A DNA stretch of 16,889 nt, taken from positions 1 to 16,889 of the forward strand of contig CAKTLJ010000031.1 of the NCBI GenBank assembly GCA_934572535.1. Reading direction: 5' to 3'. Positions 6,855 through 14,375 of the stretch are shown here, in pieces. The translations under genes and the position numbers were made by a program. Position 1 is the stretch's first letter. Each line of letters starts with the position of its first letter. The DNA is from an uncultured Eubacteriales bacterium. Lineage in GTDB: Bacteria; Bacillota; Clostridia; Oscillospirales; Oscillospiraceae. Below the pieces are notes generated by a model, which was given only the letters and a program-made list of their open reading frames with translations, ran no database searches and was not told the DNA's origin.

Positions 6855-7952
6855 ATGGCTTCTAACCTGTTTACCCCCGGCAAGATCGGCACCCTGGAGC
6901 TGCCCAACCGGCTCATCCGCTCCGCCACCCAGGACCCCTTCGGTCAGCGCGACGGCACCTGCGCCCCCGAGCAGGTCGCCCTGTACGGCGAGCTGGCCGC
7001 CAGCGGCCTGGGCGCGATCATCACCGCCTACAGCTACATCTCCCCCGAGGCCCGCTCCACCGGCATCCAGGTGGGCTTCGCCACCGAGGCCCAGCGCGCC
7101 AGCCAGAAGGAAGTGCTCGACGCCGTCCACGCCAAGGGCGGCCGCCTCTTCCTCCAGCTCATGCACGCCGGTATGAACGTCTTCATGCCCGAAAAGCGCG
7201 TGGAGGGCGGCAAGCTGCTCGCTCCCTCCGGCGGCATGACGGCCCCCAACGAGATGACCACCACCGAGATCACCGCCGCCGACATGGACAAGATCTGCGC
7301 CGACTTCGTCAGCGCCGCCCAGGCCGCCAAGGCGCTGGGCTTCGACGGCGTGCAGCTCCACTGCGCCCACGGCTACCTGCTCAGCCAGTTCCTCGACCCC
7401 AACACCAACGCCCGCACCGACGAGTTCGGCGGCTCCGCGGAGAACCGCTTCCGCTTCCCCGCCCGCTGTCTGCGCGCCATCCGCGCGGCCGTGGGCCAGG
7501 ACTTCCCCGTCCTGGTGAAGGTCAACACCAACTGCGCCGGAGAGGCCGACGCCGCCTACGCGGAGGACATCCTCTACTTCTGCCGCCAGTTCGAGGCCCT
7601 GGGCGCGGACGCCATCGAGCTGTCCGGCTACAACTGGCTCGGCCTGGGCAAGAAGAAGGTCCCCACCTTCTACCTCGACCGCGCCGTCGCCGTGCGCAAG
7701 CAGGTCAGCCTGCCCCTCATCCTGGTCGGCGGCATCCGCACCCTGGAGCAGGCCGATCAGATCCTGGCCGCAGGCATCGACTTCGTCTCCGCCTCCCGCC
7801 CCTTCATCTGCCAGCCCGACTTCTACAACGTGCTGGAAAAGGGCGAGGACTCCGCCTGCGTCGGCTGCACCAAATGTCTGGGCAACATCTGGAGCAAGGA
7901 GGGCCGCCGCTGCGTCAAGCACGAGATCCCCGAGGGATTCCCCAAGGCATGA
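6855..7952 (+). CDS. NADH:flavin oxidoreductase, Old Yellow Enzyme family
   Basis: A 365-residue TIM-barrel flavoenzyme. Visible family motifs are PNR (17-19), FLQLMHAG (99-106), LHCAHGYLLSQFL (168-180) with the two His expected to bind substrate, TDEFGGSAENRFRF (188-201), and VGGIRT (291-296) for the FMN phosphate. At the C-terminus the cysteines C335, C338, C341 and C353 form a cluster like the [4Fe-4S] ligands of 2-enoate and 2,4-dienoyl-CoA reductases, but the FAD/NAD domain of those long enzymes is missing. It probably reduces an activated C=C bond; the substrate is unknown. The ATG at 6855 is chosen over an in-frame ATG at 6810 because AAAAGGAGA lies just upstream. Monocistronic, with its own promoter and terminator. 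Confidence 0.88.
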   Translation: MASNLFTPGKIGTLELPNRLIRSATQDPFGQRDGTCAPEQVALYGELAASGLGAIITAYSYISPEARSTGIQVGFATEAQRASQKEVLDAVHAKGGRLFLQLMHAGMNVFMPEKRVEGGKLLAPSGGMTAPNEMTTTEITAADMDKICADFVSAAQAAKALGFDGVQLHCAHGYLLSQFLDPNTNARTDEFGGSAENRFRFPARCLRAIRAAVGQDFPVLVKVNTNCAGEADAAYAEDILYFCRQFEALGADAIELSGYNWLGLGKKKVPTFYLDRAVAVRKQVSLPLILVGGIRTLEQADQILAAGIDFVSASRPFICQPDFYNVLEKGEDSACVGCTKCLGNIWSKEGRRCVKHEIPEGFPKA

Positions 7953-7980
7953 CCCCCTTCCAGTCCCCTTTTTGGCACAC

Positions 7981-8017
7981 ACCGCCGGAGAAATTCCTTC
8001 TCCGGCGGTTTCTTTTT
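7981..8017 (+). terminator. terminator after the flavin oxidoreductase gene
   Basis: Perfect 12-bp stem ACCGCCGGAGAA / TTCTCCGGCGGT (7981-7992 with 7998-8009), loop ATTCC, followed by TTCTTTTT. Strong rho-independent terminator. Confidence 0.95.
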
Positions 8018-8037
8018 GCCCCAAATCCCGCTATAAT
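8009..8037 (+). promoter_or_regulatory. probable promoter of the TIGR03915-like gene
   Basis: A perfect TATAAT at 8032-8037, 43 bases before the start codon. The -35 at 17 bases' spacing (TTTCTT, 8009-8014) is poor and falls inside the U-tract of the preceding terminator. Confidence 0.55.
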
Positions 8038-8080
8038 GATAGTACAACAGTTCTAGTTCTTCCAGAAGGAGGTCCCTCCC

Positions 8081-8734
8081 ATGTCCGCCTGGCCCCAATG
8101 CACGATGATCTATGACGGCAGCTTCTCCGGCTTTCTCAGCTGCGTGGCCGAGAGCTTCCGCACCAAGGAGTATCCCTTTTACTTCCTGCCGCCGGGGCGG
8201 GAGCAGGTCTCCCTCTACCCGCTGCGGGAGGTCCACACCGACCCCGACCTGGCCCGGAGCGTCTACCAGGCCCTGGAAACGAAGGTCTCGCCCGCCTTCC
8301 GCCGCATCGTGACCTACAGCTTCCTGACCAGCCTGCCCCAGAAGGAGCGGCACATCTTCGACGTGATCTACCTGGGCTTTCTCCAGGCCCTGCCGCAGGA
8401 CCGGACCGACGAGCGCCTGCTCCTCCTCACGCGGGCCATCCGCCGCCTGACCAGGGAGGCCCAGCAGTGGCAGGAGGCGCTGCGCTTCTCCGACTGCGGC
8501 GGGGTCCTGGTCGGGCAGATCGCCCCCGAGAACCGGGTGCTGCCGCTGCTGCGCCTGCACTTCTGCCCGCGCATCCCCGCCTTTCTCATCCACGACAAGA
8601 CCCACCGAGAGGCCCTGCTCTGCGCCGACCGGCGCTGGGCGCTGCGCCCGGTGGACCACCTGGACCTGACCCGCCCCGACCAAACCGCCTGCCGCACCCT
8701 CTGGCAGCGCTTTTATACCCCGGCAATGTTCTAA
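8081..8734 (+). CDS. TIGR03915/DUF4130-family protein, probably C-terminally truncated
   Basis: A 217-residue protein recognised from its opening (IYDGSFSGFLSCVAESF), the RRLTREAQQWQEALRF segment in the middle, and FLIHDKTHREALL. The family is described as a putative DNA metabolism protein and normally sits beside a radical-SAM partner (TIGR03916), which is absent here. Family members as I remember them continue after the W-x3-F/Y segment with roughly 25 more residues containing an RNP-like and an MP-x-RYW motif; here the frame stops at PAMF, 37 bases before the repeat array. Repeat-associated loss of the 3' end is my inference. The ATG at 8081 has AAGGAGGT 8 bases upstream. Confidence 0.75.
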   Translation: MSAWPQCTMIYDGSFSGFLSCVAESFRTKEYPFYFLPPGREQVSLYPLREVHTDPDLARSVYQALETKVSPAFRRIVTYSFLTSLPQKERHIFDVIYLGFLQALPQDRTDERLLLLTRAIRRLTREAQQWQEALRFSDCGGVLVGQIAPENRVLPLLRLHFCPRIPAFLIHDKTHREALLCADRRWALRPVDHLDLTRPDQTACRTLWQRFYTPAMF

Positions 8735-8771
8735 CGCCCCCCGAAGGGCAGCACCCACACCCCCGCGCGCC

Positions 8772-8851
8772 GCCCTGCCCCCCTTGTCAAAGGGGGGTGG
8801 CACAGCGTCAGCTGTGACGGGGGGATTCCCGTTGACGAACAACGTTGGTCC
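8772..8851 (-). repeat. short repeat R1, right copy (inverted)
   Basis: Inverted, nearly identical copy of 3297-3372. It contains the hairpin CCCCCCTT-GTCA-AAGGGGGG (8778-8797) and the CACAGCGTCAGCTGTG segment. It starts the right-hand repeat array, 37 bases after the stop of the truncated gene. Confidence 0.85.
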
Positions 8852-8858
8852 TGCCCCG

Positions 8859-9096
8859 GAATCCCTCCACCGCCGTCCCGGCGGTCCCCCTCCCTTTGAC
8901 AAGGGAGGTTTTGGGTAAGCCCCCCCCGCGCGCCCAGCTGGTGGGCGCGCCGCCTCCCACGCCCCGACACAGGGCCGCAGGCCAGGCCAACCAGATGAAC
9001 CACCCCGCAGGGTTTGAACCACCCCAACGGGGTCCAGGGGGGACCCCTGGTCTTCTTTCCCCCCATTTCTTGAAAGAAATGGGGGCCGCCGGAGGC
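8859..9096 (-). repeat. interspersed hairpin repeat, copy 3 (inverted)
   Basis: Reverse-orientation copy of the unit at 2694-3020. The 26-base palindrome is at 9060-9085 and the CCTCCCTT/AAGGGAGG hairpin at 8889-8908, preceded by CCGCCG/CGGCGG. It adjoins R1 just as copy 2 does on the left. Confidence 0.85.
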
Positions 9097-9422
9097 ATTA
9101 CCCACCTGGAGGGTCCCCACAACGCCCCGCCAGAAGTACCACCCTACAGGCGTTTGCCGCCTTCTGCAACGTTGCGCCTAAACCGGAATCCCTCCACCGC
9201 CGTTCCGGCGGTCCCCCTCCCTTTGACAAGGGAGGTTTTGGGTATGCGCCCCTGCGCGCCCAGCCGGTGGGCGCGCCGCCTCCCACCTGCCGACACGGGG
9301 CCGCAGGCCAGGTAAACCAGCCCCACCACCCGGCAGGGCTTGACCCACCCCCACGGGGTCCAGGGGTGCCCCCTGGTCTTCTTTCCCCCCATTTCTTGAA
9401 AGAAATGGGGGCCGCCGGAGGC
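9097..9422 (-). repeat. interspersed hairpin repeat, copy 4 (inverted)
   Basis: Full reverse-orientation unit, 326 bases, including the same GGCGGCAAACGCC segment seen in copy 1. The palindrome is at 9386-9411 and the CCTCCCTT/AAGGGAGG hairpin at 9216-9235. The period (326) is almost equal to that of the left array (327). Confidence 0.85.
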
Positions 9423-9550
9423 AAGACCCACCTGGAGGGTATCCCAAACGCCCCGCCAGAAGCAATGCCCCACCCTACAGGCGTTGCTCCTGCCCCGGAA
9501 TCCCTCCACCGCCGTCCCGGCGGTCCCCCTCCCTTTAACAAGGGAGGTTT
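9423..9550 (-). repeat. interspersed hairpin repeat, partial copy 5 (inverted)
   Basis: A shortened unit keeping the ACCCACCTGGAGGGT segment, the CCGCCG/CGGCGG stem and a CCTCCCTT/AAGGGAGG hairpin (9528-9547), but without the 26-base palindrome and GCGCGC stem. Confidence 0.75.
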
Positions 9551-9584
9551 TTGGCAACACCCACGTAGAGGGTCCATGCAACGC

Positions 9585-9610
9585 AAAACGGCGGGAGCAA
9601 GCCCCCGCCG
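9585..9610 (-). terminator. probable terminator of the lysR-tetR transcript
   Basis: On the minus strand CGGCGGG / CCCGCCG (9604-9610 with 9589-9595), 8-base loop, followed by TTTTGCG. It lies about 55 bases after the tetR stop. Confidence 0.65.
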
Positions 9611-9629
9611 CAGCGATCTTGGTTTTACG

Positions 9630-9656
9630 AACACCTCCCTCTTGCAGGGAGGTGTT
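9630..9656. other. strong hairpin at the 3' end of tetR
   Basis: Perfect 11-bp stem AACACCTCCCT / AGGGAGGTGTT with loop CTTGC, 7 bases after the tetR stop. No U-run follows on either strand, so it may stabilise the 3' end or act with the next hairpin rather than terminate alone. Confidence 0.6.
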
Positions 9657-9663
9657 TCTGTCC

Positions 9664-10230
9664 TCATGCGCCGTCCGCCGGTGCGCCGAAGACGTCCAGA
9701 TGGCTGGGGACGAGGCGGACGAAGTGGGCGGCCAGGCGGTCCGGCGGGGTGGCCGCGTCGTTTTCCAGCCAGCGGTCCACCAGGGTCAGCAGACCGCCGA
9801 TGAAGAAGTGGCTGTATAGGTCCCGGTCGGCGGCGGGCGCGTCCGGGAAGCGGCGCTTGAGCAGGGCGCCGAAGGCCTGGATGTACTCCCGCCGGAAGAT
9901 CTGCTTGGCCGAGGCGTTGCGCGGGTCCAGGAAGAGGTGGGTGTACTCCTGCTTGTTGTTCAGGAAGTATTTGAAGACCCGGCGCAGGGCGTGCTGGAAG
10001 TCCTGGTGGTTGGGGGCGGAGGGGACGAAGATCTCCATCAGCTCCTGGATGCCGAAGGTGAGCAGATGGCGCTTGTCCTCGAAGTGGGCGTAAAAGGTGG
10101 AGCGATGGACCCCGGCCCGGTCGCAGAGGTCGGTGACGCGGATCTCGTCAAAGGGTTTTTCTGCCAGCAGGTCGGTCAGGGCCTTGAGCAGCAGGTCGTA
10201 GGTCCGCTGGGCGCGGGAATTTTCTGCCAT
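9664..10230 (-). CDS. TetR/AcrR-family transcriptional regulator
   Basis: A 188-residue regulator. The N-terminal helix-turn-helix is clear: residues about 10-55, with the signature IRVTDLCDRAGVHRSTFYAHF followed by DKRHLL. The C-terminal ligand domain ends with a FIGGLLTLVDRWLE helix typical of the TetR_C_8-type (DhaS-like) subgroup. I chose the ATG at 10230, which has a perfect GGAGGTGAT 8 bases upstream; the in-frame TTG at 10245 lies within that site. It follows lysR by 33 bases on the same strand and is probably cotranscribed. Its ligand and targets are unknown; the divergent glycyl radical operon, or the genes in between, are possible targets. Confidence 0.9.
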   Translation of the reverse strand: MAENSRAQRTYDLLLKALTDLLAEKPFDEIRVTDLCDRAGVHRSTFYAHFEDKRHLLTFGIQELMEIFVPSAPNHQDFQHALRRVFKYFLNNKQEYTHLFLDPRNASAKQIFRREYIQAFGALLKRRFPDAPAADRDLYSHFFIGGLLTLVDRWLENDAATPPDRLAAHFVRLVPSHLDVFGAPADGA

Positions 10231-10263
10231 GGGGATCACCTCCAAGATGGGCGCGGAAGGCCG

Positions 10264-11139
10264 CTAGAGCGGGCTGGCCTCCACGCAGAAGTCAAAAAAC
10301 CGGTCGATGGCCGCGAGGGGATGGGCCGTCCGCCGCCGGGCGATGTAGAAGTGGCTCTCGCTGTCCGGGGCGGTCAGGGGCAGCAGGCGCACGTCGGGCC
10401 GGTGGACGGGCGGGGTGTCCAGCATGACGGTGATGCCGAAGCCCTGGGCCACCAGCTCCATGATGAAGTCGGCGTCCTCCACCTCGTAGGCGATGCGCCA
10501 CCGCGCCCGCACCGGGGCGAAGACGCGGTCCACCATGTCCCGCTGGCCGCTGAGCCAGGAGTAGGTCACGTGGGGGTAGGGGAGGGTGTCCTCCAGCGTC
10601 ACGCACGCCCGCCCGGCGAGGGGGTGGTCCGGCGGGACCGCCGCCACCAGCCGCCGCCGCTGGATGGAGACGTATTCCAGGGCGGGGTCCTCGATGGGCT
10701 TGGAGCAGAAGCCGATGTCGATCGCGTCCTCCAGCAGCGCCTGGCAGACCGCGCGGGACATGCCCGTGGAGAACTGGAAGTCGCAGCCGGGGTTCTCCTC
10801 CTTGAAGCGGCGGCAGAGGCTGGTCACGGTGGGGGTGATGAGCAGGGGGATGGTCTTGAGCCGGATGGTGCCCACCCCCTCCCGGAGCATCCGGAAGGAG
10901 TGCAGGCAGCTGTCCGCCAGGGAGACGATCTGCTGGGCCTGGGGCAGCAGGGCCAGGCCGTACTGCCCCAGGCGGATGCCCCGGCCGCTCTTTTGGAAGA
11001 GGGGCACGCCCAGCTCCTTCTCCAGGGCGGCGACGGCGTGGCTCAGGCCCGATTGGGAGATGTGCAGCCGTTCGGCGGCCCGGCTGTAGTGCAGCTCCTG
11101 GGACAGGACGAGAAAGTAGCGCAGGTGGTCGATGTTCAC
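10264..11139 (-). CDS. LysR-family transcriptional regulator
   Basis: A 291-residue LTTR with an N-terminal winged helix-turn-helix (NIDHLRYFLVLSQELHYSRA, then AERLHISQSGLSHAVAALEKELG, residues 2-45) and a periplasmic-binding-like effector domain. The start is a GTG at 11139, chosen because AAGGAGG precedes it by 8 bases and the family begins with the helix right there; the more upstream GTG at 11172 would place the ribosome site inside the gene. It is transcribed away from the lactonase-glycyl radical operon across a 151-base gap, the usual LTTR arrangement, so it most likely activates that operon in response to a pathway compound. This is inference from position. Confidence 0.92.
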   Translation of the reverse strand: MNIDHLRYFLVLSQELHYSRAAERLHISQSGLSHAVAALEKELGVPLFQKSGRGIRLGQYGLALLPQAQQIVSLADSCLHSFRMLREGVGTIRLKTIPLLITPTVTSLCRRFKEENPGCDFQFSTGMSRAVCQALLEDAIDIGFCSKPIEDPALEYVSIQRRRLVAAVPPDHPLAGRACVTLEDTLPYPHVTYSWLSGQRDMVDRVFAPVRARWRIAYEVEDADFIMELVAQGFGITVMLDTPPVHRPDVRLLPLTAPDSESHFYIARRRTAHPLAAIDRFFDFCVEASPL

Positions 11140-11160
11140 GGCGGCGTCCTCCTTTTTCTT

Positions 11161-11178
11161 TGATTCTACCACGAATCA
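11161..11178. promoter_or_regulatory. candidate LysR operator
   Basis: TGATTC-TACCAC-GAATCA, a perfect 6-bp inverted repeat just upstream of the lysR start. It contains the T-N11-A spacing favoured by LTTRs (ATTC-N6-GAAT) and overlaps a minus-strand TAGAAT that could be the lysR -10, which would fit autoregulation. Confidence 0.5.
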
Positions 11179-11266
11179 TGCAAAAAAGGAATGAATTTAT
11201 GGAGTTCTCTGGCTTGATTTTTTCGCGCGGCTGGGGTTCAATGGGGGTAGAACGATACCGCTACAT

Positions 11267-11272
11267 TATATA
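11267..11272 (+). promoter_or_regulatory. likely -10 region of the glycyl radical operon
   Basis: The AT-rich CATTATATATAG stretch, with TATATA at 11267-11272, is the only good -10 candidate before the lactonase-like gene. No acceptable -35 lies 16-18 bases upstream, which fits an activator-dependent (LysR) promoter. Confidence 0.45.
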
Positions 11273-11290
11273 TAGAAGGAGAGATGCGCG

Positions 11291-12067
11291 ATGGGCATGA
11301 AGATCAGTGTGTTGTATCTGGGCAGGATGGAGTTTCCCAAGTTCCGCCTGATCCAGTGGGAGGACGAGGGGGAGCAGATCAAGTCTCCCGCCGTGGCCCT
11401 GCTCATCCAGCACCCGACCCTGGGCAACATCCTCTACGACACCGGCAACTGCCACGAGCACCAGGCGCTCTACACCCCGGAGATGCAGCACAACTACCCC
11501 GTGGTGGAGTGCATCTCCGTGAAGGAGGCCCTGGCCGCCAAGGGCCTGACGCCCGATGACATCGACCGCATCATCCTCTCCCACCTGCACTTCGACCACG
11601 CCGCCGGGCTGAAGGACTTCGTGGGGACCAAGGCGATCGGGCGGGTGATGGTCTCCGAGGCCGACCTGAAGGAGGCCTGGTTCCGCGTCACCACCGGGGA
11701 CGGCGGCGCGTACATCCGCGCGCTCTTCGACGTGGAGGGCATTCAGTTCGAGCCGGTCAGCGAGGACTGCTGGCTGGCCGACGACCTGGGCCTGTTCGTC
11801 CAGCAGTCCCACACCCCCGGCGTCATCGGCCTGATCCTCAAGACCGAGCACAGCGGCACCATCCTCACCACCAGCGACACGGTCTACTCCCGGGAGAGCT
11901 ATGACCTGGGCCTGCCCCCCGGCGGGACCATCAACAAGACCACCGACGAGTTTTTCGACAACCTGGCCCGCATCCGGGCCATGGAAGCGGCCTATCACGC
12001 GGAGCTTCTCTTCGGCCACGACTTCGACCAGATCCAGGAATGGGTGGCCCGGGGCGTGATCGAGTGA
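11291..12067 (+). CDS. metallo-beta-lactamase fold hydrolase, N-acyl homoserine lactonase-like
   Basis: A 258-residue soluble hydrolase. All seven expected metal ligands are visible: H98, H100, D102 and H103 in SHLHFDHAAG, H174 in HTPG, D196 in TSDT and H243 in FGHDF. The LILSHxHxDHAxG pattern and overall length match the lactonase branch (AiiA, AttM/BlcC), which opens lactone rings. The HTPG motif lacks the usual following His (HTPGVI), but this is not one of the metal ligands. It is first in the operon, 26 bases before the glycyl radical large subunit, so a lactone or ester in that pathway is a more likely substrate than a quorum signal. The ATG at 11291 has AAGGAGAG upstream; an ATG two codons later is possible. 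Confidence 0.85.
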   Translation: MGMKISVLYLGRMEFPKFRLIQWEDEGEQIKSPAVALLIQHPTLGNILYDTGNCHEHQALYTPEMQHNYPVVECISVKEALAAKGLTPDDIDRIILSHLHFDHAAGLKDFVGTKAIGRVMVSEADLKEAWFRVTTGDGGAYIRALFDVEGIQFEPVSEDCWLADDLGLFVQQSHTPGVIGLILKTEHSGTILTTSDTVYSRESYDLGLPPGGTINKTTDEFFDNLARIRAMEAAYHAELLFGHDFDQIQEWVARGVIE

Positions 12068-12093
12068 CCGCGCGGAACGAAAGGAGCGGAATT

Positions 12094-14355
12094 ATGAGCC
12101 ATACCCCCACCGCCGGAGCAGCCCTGGGCAACGAACTGCGCGCCGGGACCGTTGCCAAGGTCGGCAGCACCAAGCGCATCCAGGAACTCAACGGGATGCT
12201 CCACGCCAACCGGCCCAACGTGGACATCACCCGCGCCAGGGCCTACACCAAGGTCTACAAGGAAACGGAGGGTCTGCCCAGCCTCACGCGGCGCTACAAG
12301 GCCTCCGCCGAGGTCTACCGCACCCTGAGCGACGTGGTCTACGACCACGAGCAGCTGGTCGGCTGGCCCACCAAGCGCATCCGCGGGGCCAACTTCGCCA
12401 TCGAGCTGCACGCCCACTGGCTGGCCGACGACCTGCCCAACCTGCGGGAGCGGACCTATGACCCCTTCGAGATCAGCGACGAGGACTACCGGGAGCTGGA
12501 GGAGGAGCTGCTGCCCTACTGGAAGGACAAGACCATGGCGGTCCAGTGGGGCCACTACGTCAGCCGCGAGGAGTGGGAGCGCGGGCAGTTCGGCGGCGTC
12601 TCCGACGTGTCCAACTACCTCTGTGCCAACGGGTCCCACTTCATCCCCGCCTGGACGGACGTGATCCGCCACGGGTTTGGGAAGTATTACGACCAGGCCA
12701 AGGCCCTGCTGGCCGGGCTGGACCCCAACGACCCGGCCTGCATCGACAAGCGCGTCTTTTACACCGGCATCCTTGAGGTGCTGGAGGCCATCCGCGACTG
12801 GGGCGCGCGCCTTTCGGCCTCCTGCGCCCGCAAGGCGGCGGGGGAGAAGGACCCCGTCCGCAAGCGGGAGCTGGAGGAGATGGCCGCCATGATGCAGCGG
12901 GTCCCCTGGGGCCCGGCCACCTCCTTCCGCGACGCCTGCGAGACCGCCTGGGCCGTCTGCTTCTTCCTCTTCGTGGAGGGGGCGGGACCGTCCATCACCT
13001 GGGGCCGGTTTGACCAGTATATGTACCCCTACTACCGGGCCGACGTGGAGAAGGGGGTCCTCACCCCCGAGGGGGCCATGGAGCTGATCGAGGAGCTGTA
13101 CGTCCGCGTGACCTCCAACGTCTGGTTCCAGTCCACCCAGATGGCCTACATCTTCGGCGGCTACTACCGCTACCCCCACCTGGACGTGGGCGGCCTGGAC
13201 GAAAACGGCAAGGACGCCTCCAACGAGCTGTCCTACCTCTGCCTGCGGGCCATGCGCTACGCGAAGACCACCTCGCCCGCCGTCTGCCTCATGCTGCACC
13301 AGAAGACCCCGGACGCCCTGCTCTACGAGGCCTGCGAGCTGGCCGCCGAGGGCATGGGGCACCCCTCCTTCTTCAACTGCGAGAGCCTCTACGACATGCT
13401 GGCCCACCGGGCCGCCGGGCCGGACGGCTACTCCCACTACACCCGCAGGGAGATCCTCCGCTACGGCTCGCCCATCGGCTGCGTGGAGCCGGGGGCGGAG
13501 GGCCTGCAATATGGCCACACCGACTCGGGCATCATCAACGTCGCGGGCGCTGCCCTCATGGCGGTGACGAACGGGGTCATGCCCGTCGAGTCCGACAACC
13601 TCTTCGCCGGGAAGCTCCTGACCTTCGAGACCGGCGCGCCGGAGTCCTTCGAGACCTTTGACCAGTTCTACGCCGCCGTCAAGGCCCAGATCAAGTACGC
13701 CATCGAGGAGGCCCACGCCAACCTGCTCGTGTGCGAAAAGCTCCTGGCCGAGCAGTTCAACCTGCCCACCTTCACCGTCCTGCTGGACGGGGCGCTGGAG
13801 CGGGCCGTGGACGCCACCGCTGGGGGCGCGAAGGTCAACATCGGCCCCACCATGCAGATGGTGGGCTTCGGGACCATGGTGGACTCGGTCGCCGCCATCA
13901 AGCGGGTGGTCTTTGAGGAGAAGGCGGCCACCCTGCGGACGGTCTGCGACGCCTGCATGAACAACTTCCGGGGATATGAGGACCTGCGGACCCGGCTCCG
14001 CGCCGCCCCGAAGTACGGCAACGACGACGACTTTGCCGACGACATCGCCGTGGACCTCTGGAAGTGGTTCGCCGACTGCACCGTGGGCCTCAGGATGTAC
14101 CGCGGGCACTACTGCGACGCCGCCATCCAGATGGTCCAGTCCAACGTGGGCTACGGCGCGATGACCGGGGCCACCCCCAACGGCCGCCTGGCCGGTATGC
14201 CCATCTCCGACACCATGTCCGCCACCCAGCAGGCCGACACCCACGGGCCGACCGCCGCCGCCCGGAGCTATGGCAAGCTGGACTTCCCGGCCTACACCAA
14301 CGGCACCCTGCTGAACATGTGGATCAGCCAGTCCGAGCTGTTGGAAAAGGCGTAA
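12094..14355 (+). CDS. glycyl radical enzyme large (catalytic) subunit lacking the radical loop
   Basis: A 753-residue PFL-like barrel protein. The active-site thiyl Cys is C463 in IGCVEP with the acid/base E465, the Cys-x-Glu arrangement of non-PFL glycyl radical enzymes (decarboxylases, dehydratases, C-S and C-N lyases); PFL has Cys-Cys. Other family landmarks are WGRFDQYMYPYY (303-314), GGAKVNIGP (577-585), GTMVDSVAAIKRVVFEE (593-609) and GATPNGRLAG (692-701). The chain ends after KLDFPAYTNGTLLNMWIS, where ordinary enzymes continue with some 90 residues carrying the RVxGYS loop. That part is encoded by the next gene. ATG 12094 has AAAGGAGCGG upstream. The substrate cannot be assigned; the sequence after GCVEP (GAEG) is unlike the QxPGK of CutC and glycerol dehydratase. 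Confidence 0.92.
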   Translation: MSHTPTAGAALGNELRAGTVAKVGSTKRIQELNGMLHANRPNVDITRARAYTKVYKETEGLPSLTRRYKASAEVYRTLSDVVYDHEQLVGWPTKRIRGANFAIELHAHWLADDLPNLRERTYDPFEISDEDYRELEEELLPYWKDKTMAVQWGHYVSREEWERGQFGGVSDVSNYLCANGSHFIPAWTDVIRHGFGKYYDQAKALLAGLDPNDPACIDKRVFYTGILEVLEAIRDWGARLSASCARKAAGEKDPVRKRELEEMAAMMQRVPWGPATSFRDACETAWAVCFFLFVEGAGPSITWGRFDQYMYPYYRADVEKGVLTPEGAMELIEELYVRVTSNVWFQSTQMAYIFGGYYRYPHLDVGGLDENGKDASNELSYLCLRAMRYAKTTSPAVCLMLHQKTPDALLYEACELAAEGMGHPSFFNCESLYDMLAHRAAGPDGYSHYTRREILRYGSPIGCVEPGAEGLQYGHTDSGIINVAGAALMAVTNGVMPVESDNLFAGKLLTFETGAPESFETFDQFYAAVKAQIKYAIEEAHANLLVCEKLLAEQFNLPTFTVLLDGALERAVDATAGGAKVNIGPTMQMVGFGTMVDSVAAIKRVVFEEKAATLRTVCDACMNNFRGYEDLRTRLRAAPKYGNDDDFADDIAVDLWKWFADCTVGLRMYRGHYCDAAIQMVQSNVGYGAMTGATPNGRLAGMPISDTMSATQQADTHGPTAAARSYGKLDFPAYTNGTLLNMWISQSELLEKA

Positions 14356-14375
14356 CGCGAGAAAGGAGCCTGACC

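Noticed and set aside
7823..9667. Long minus- and plus-strand frames across the right repeat array, up to 399 codons
   Set aside because: Same repeat-derived low-complexity translations; the longest also runs antisense through two real genes.
11291..12067. Quorum-quenching role for the lactonase-like protein
   Set aside because: The family name alone would suggest it, but the operon context points to catabolism, and nothing in the window concerns acyl-homoserine lactones.
11995..14244. 749-codon minus-strand frame opposite the glycyl radical large subunit
   Set aside because: Its translation is Gly/Val/His/Leu-rich antisense of a high-GC gene with no recognisable domain; the plus-strand gene has clear family motifs.
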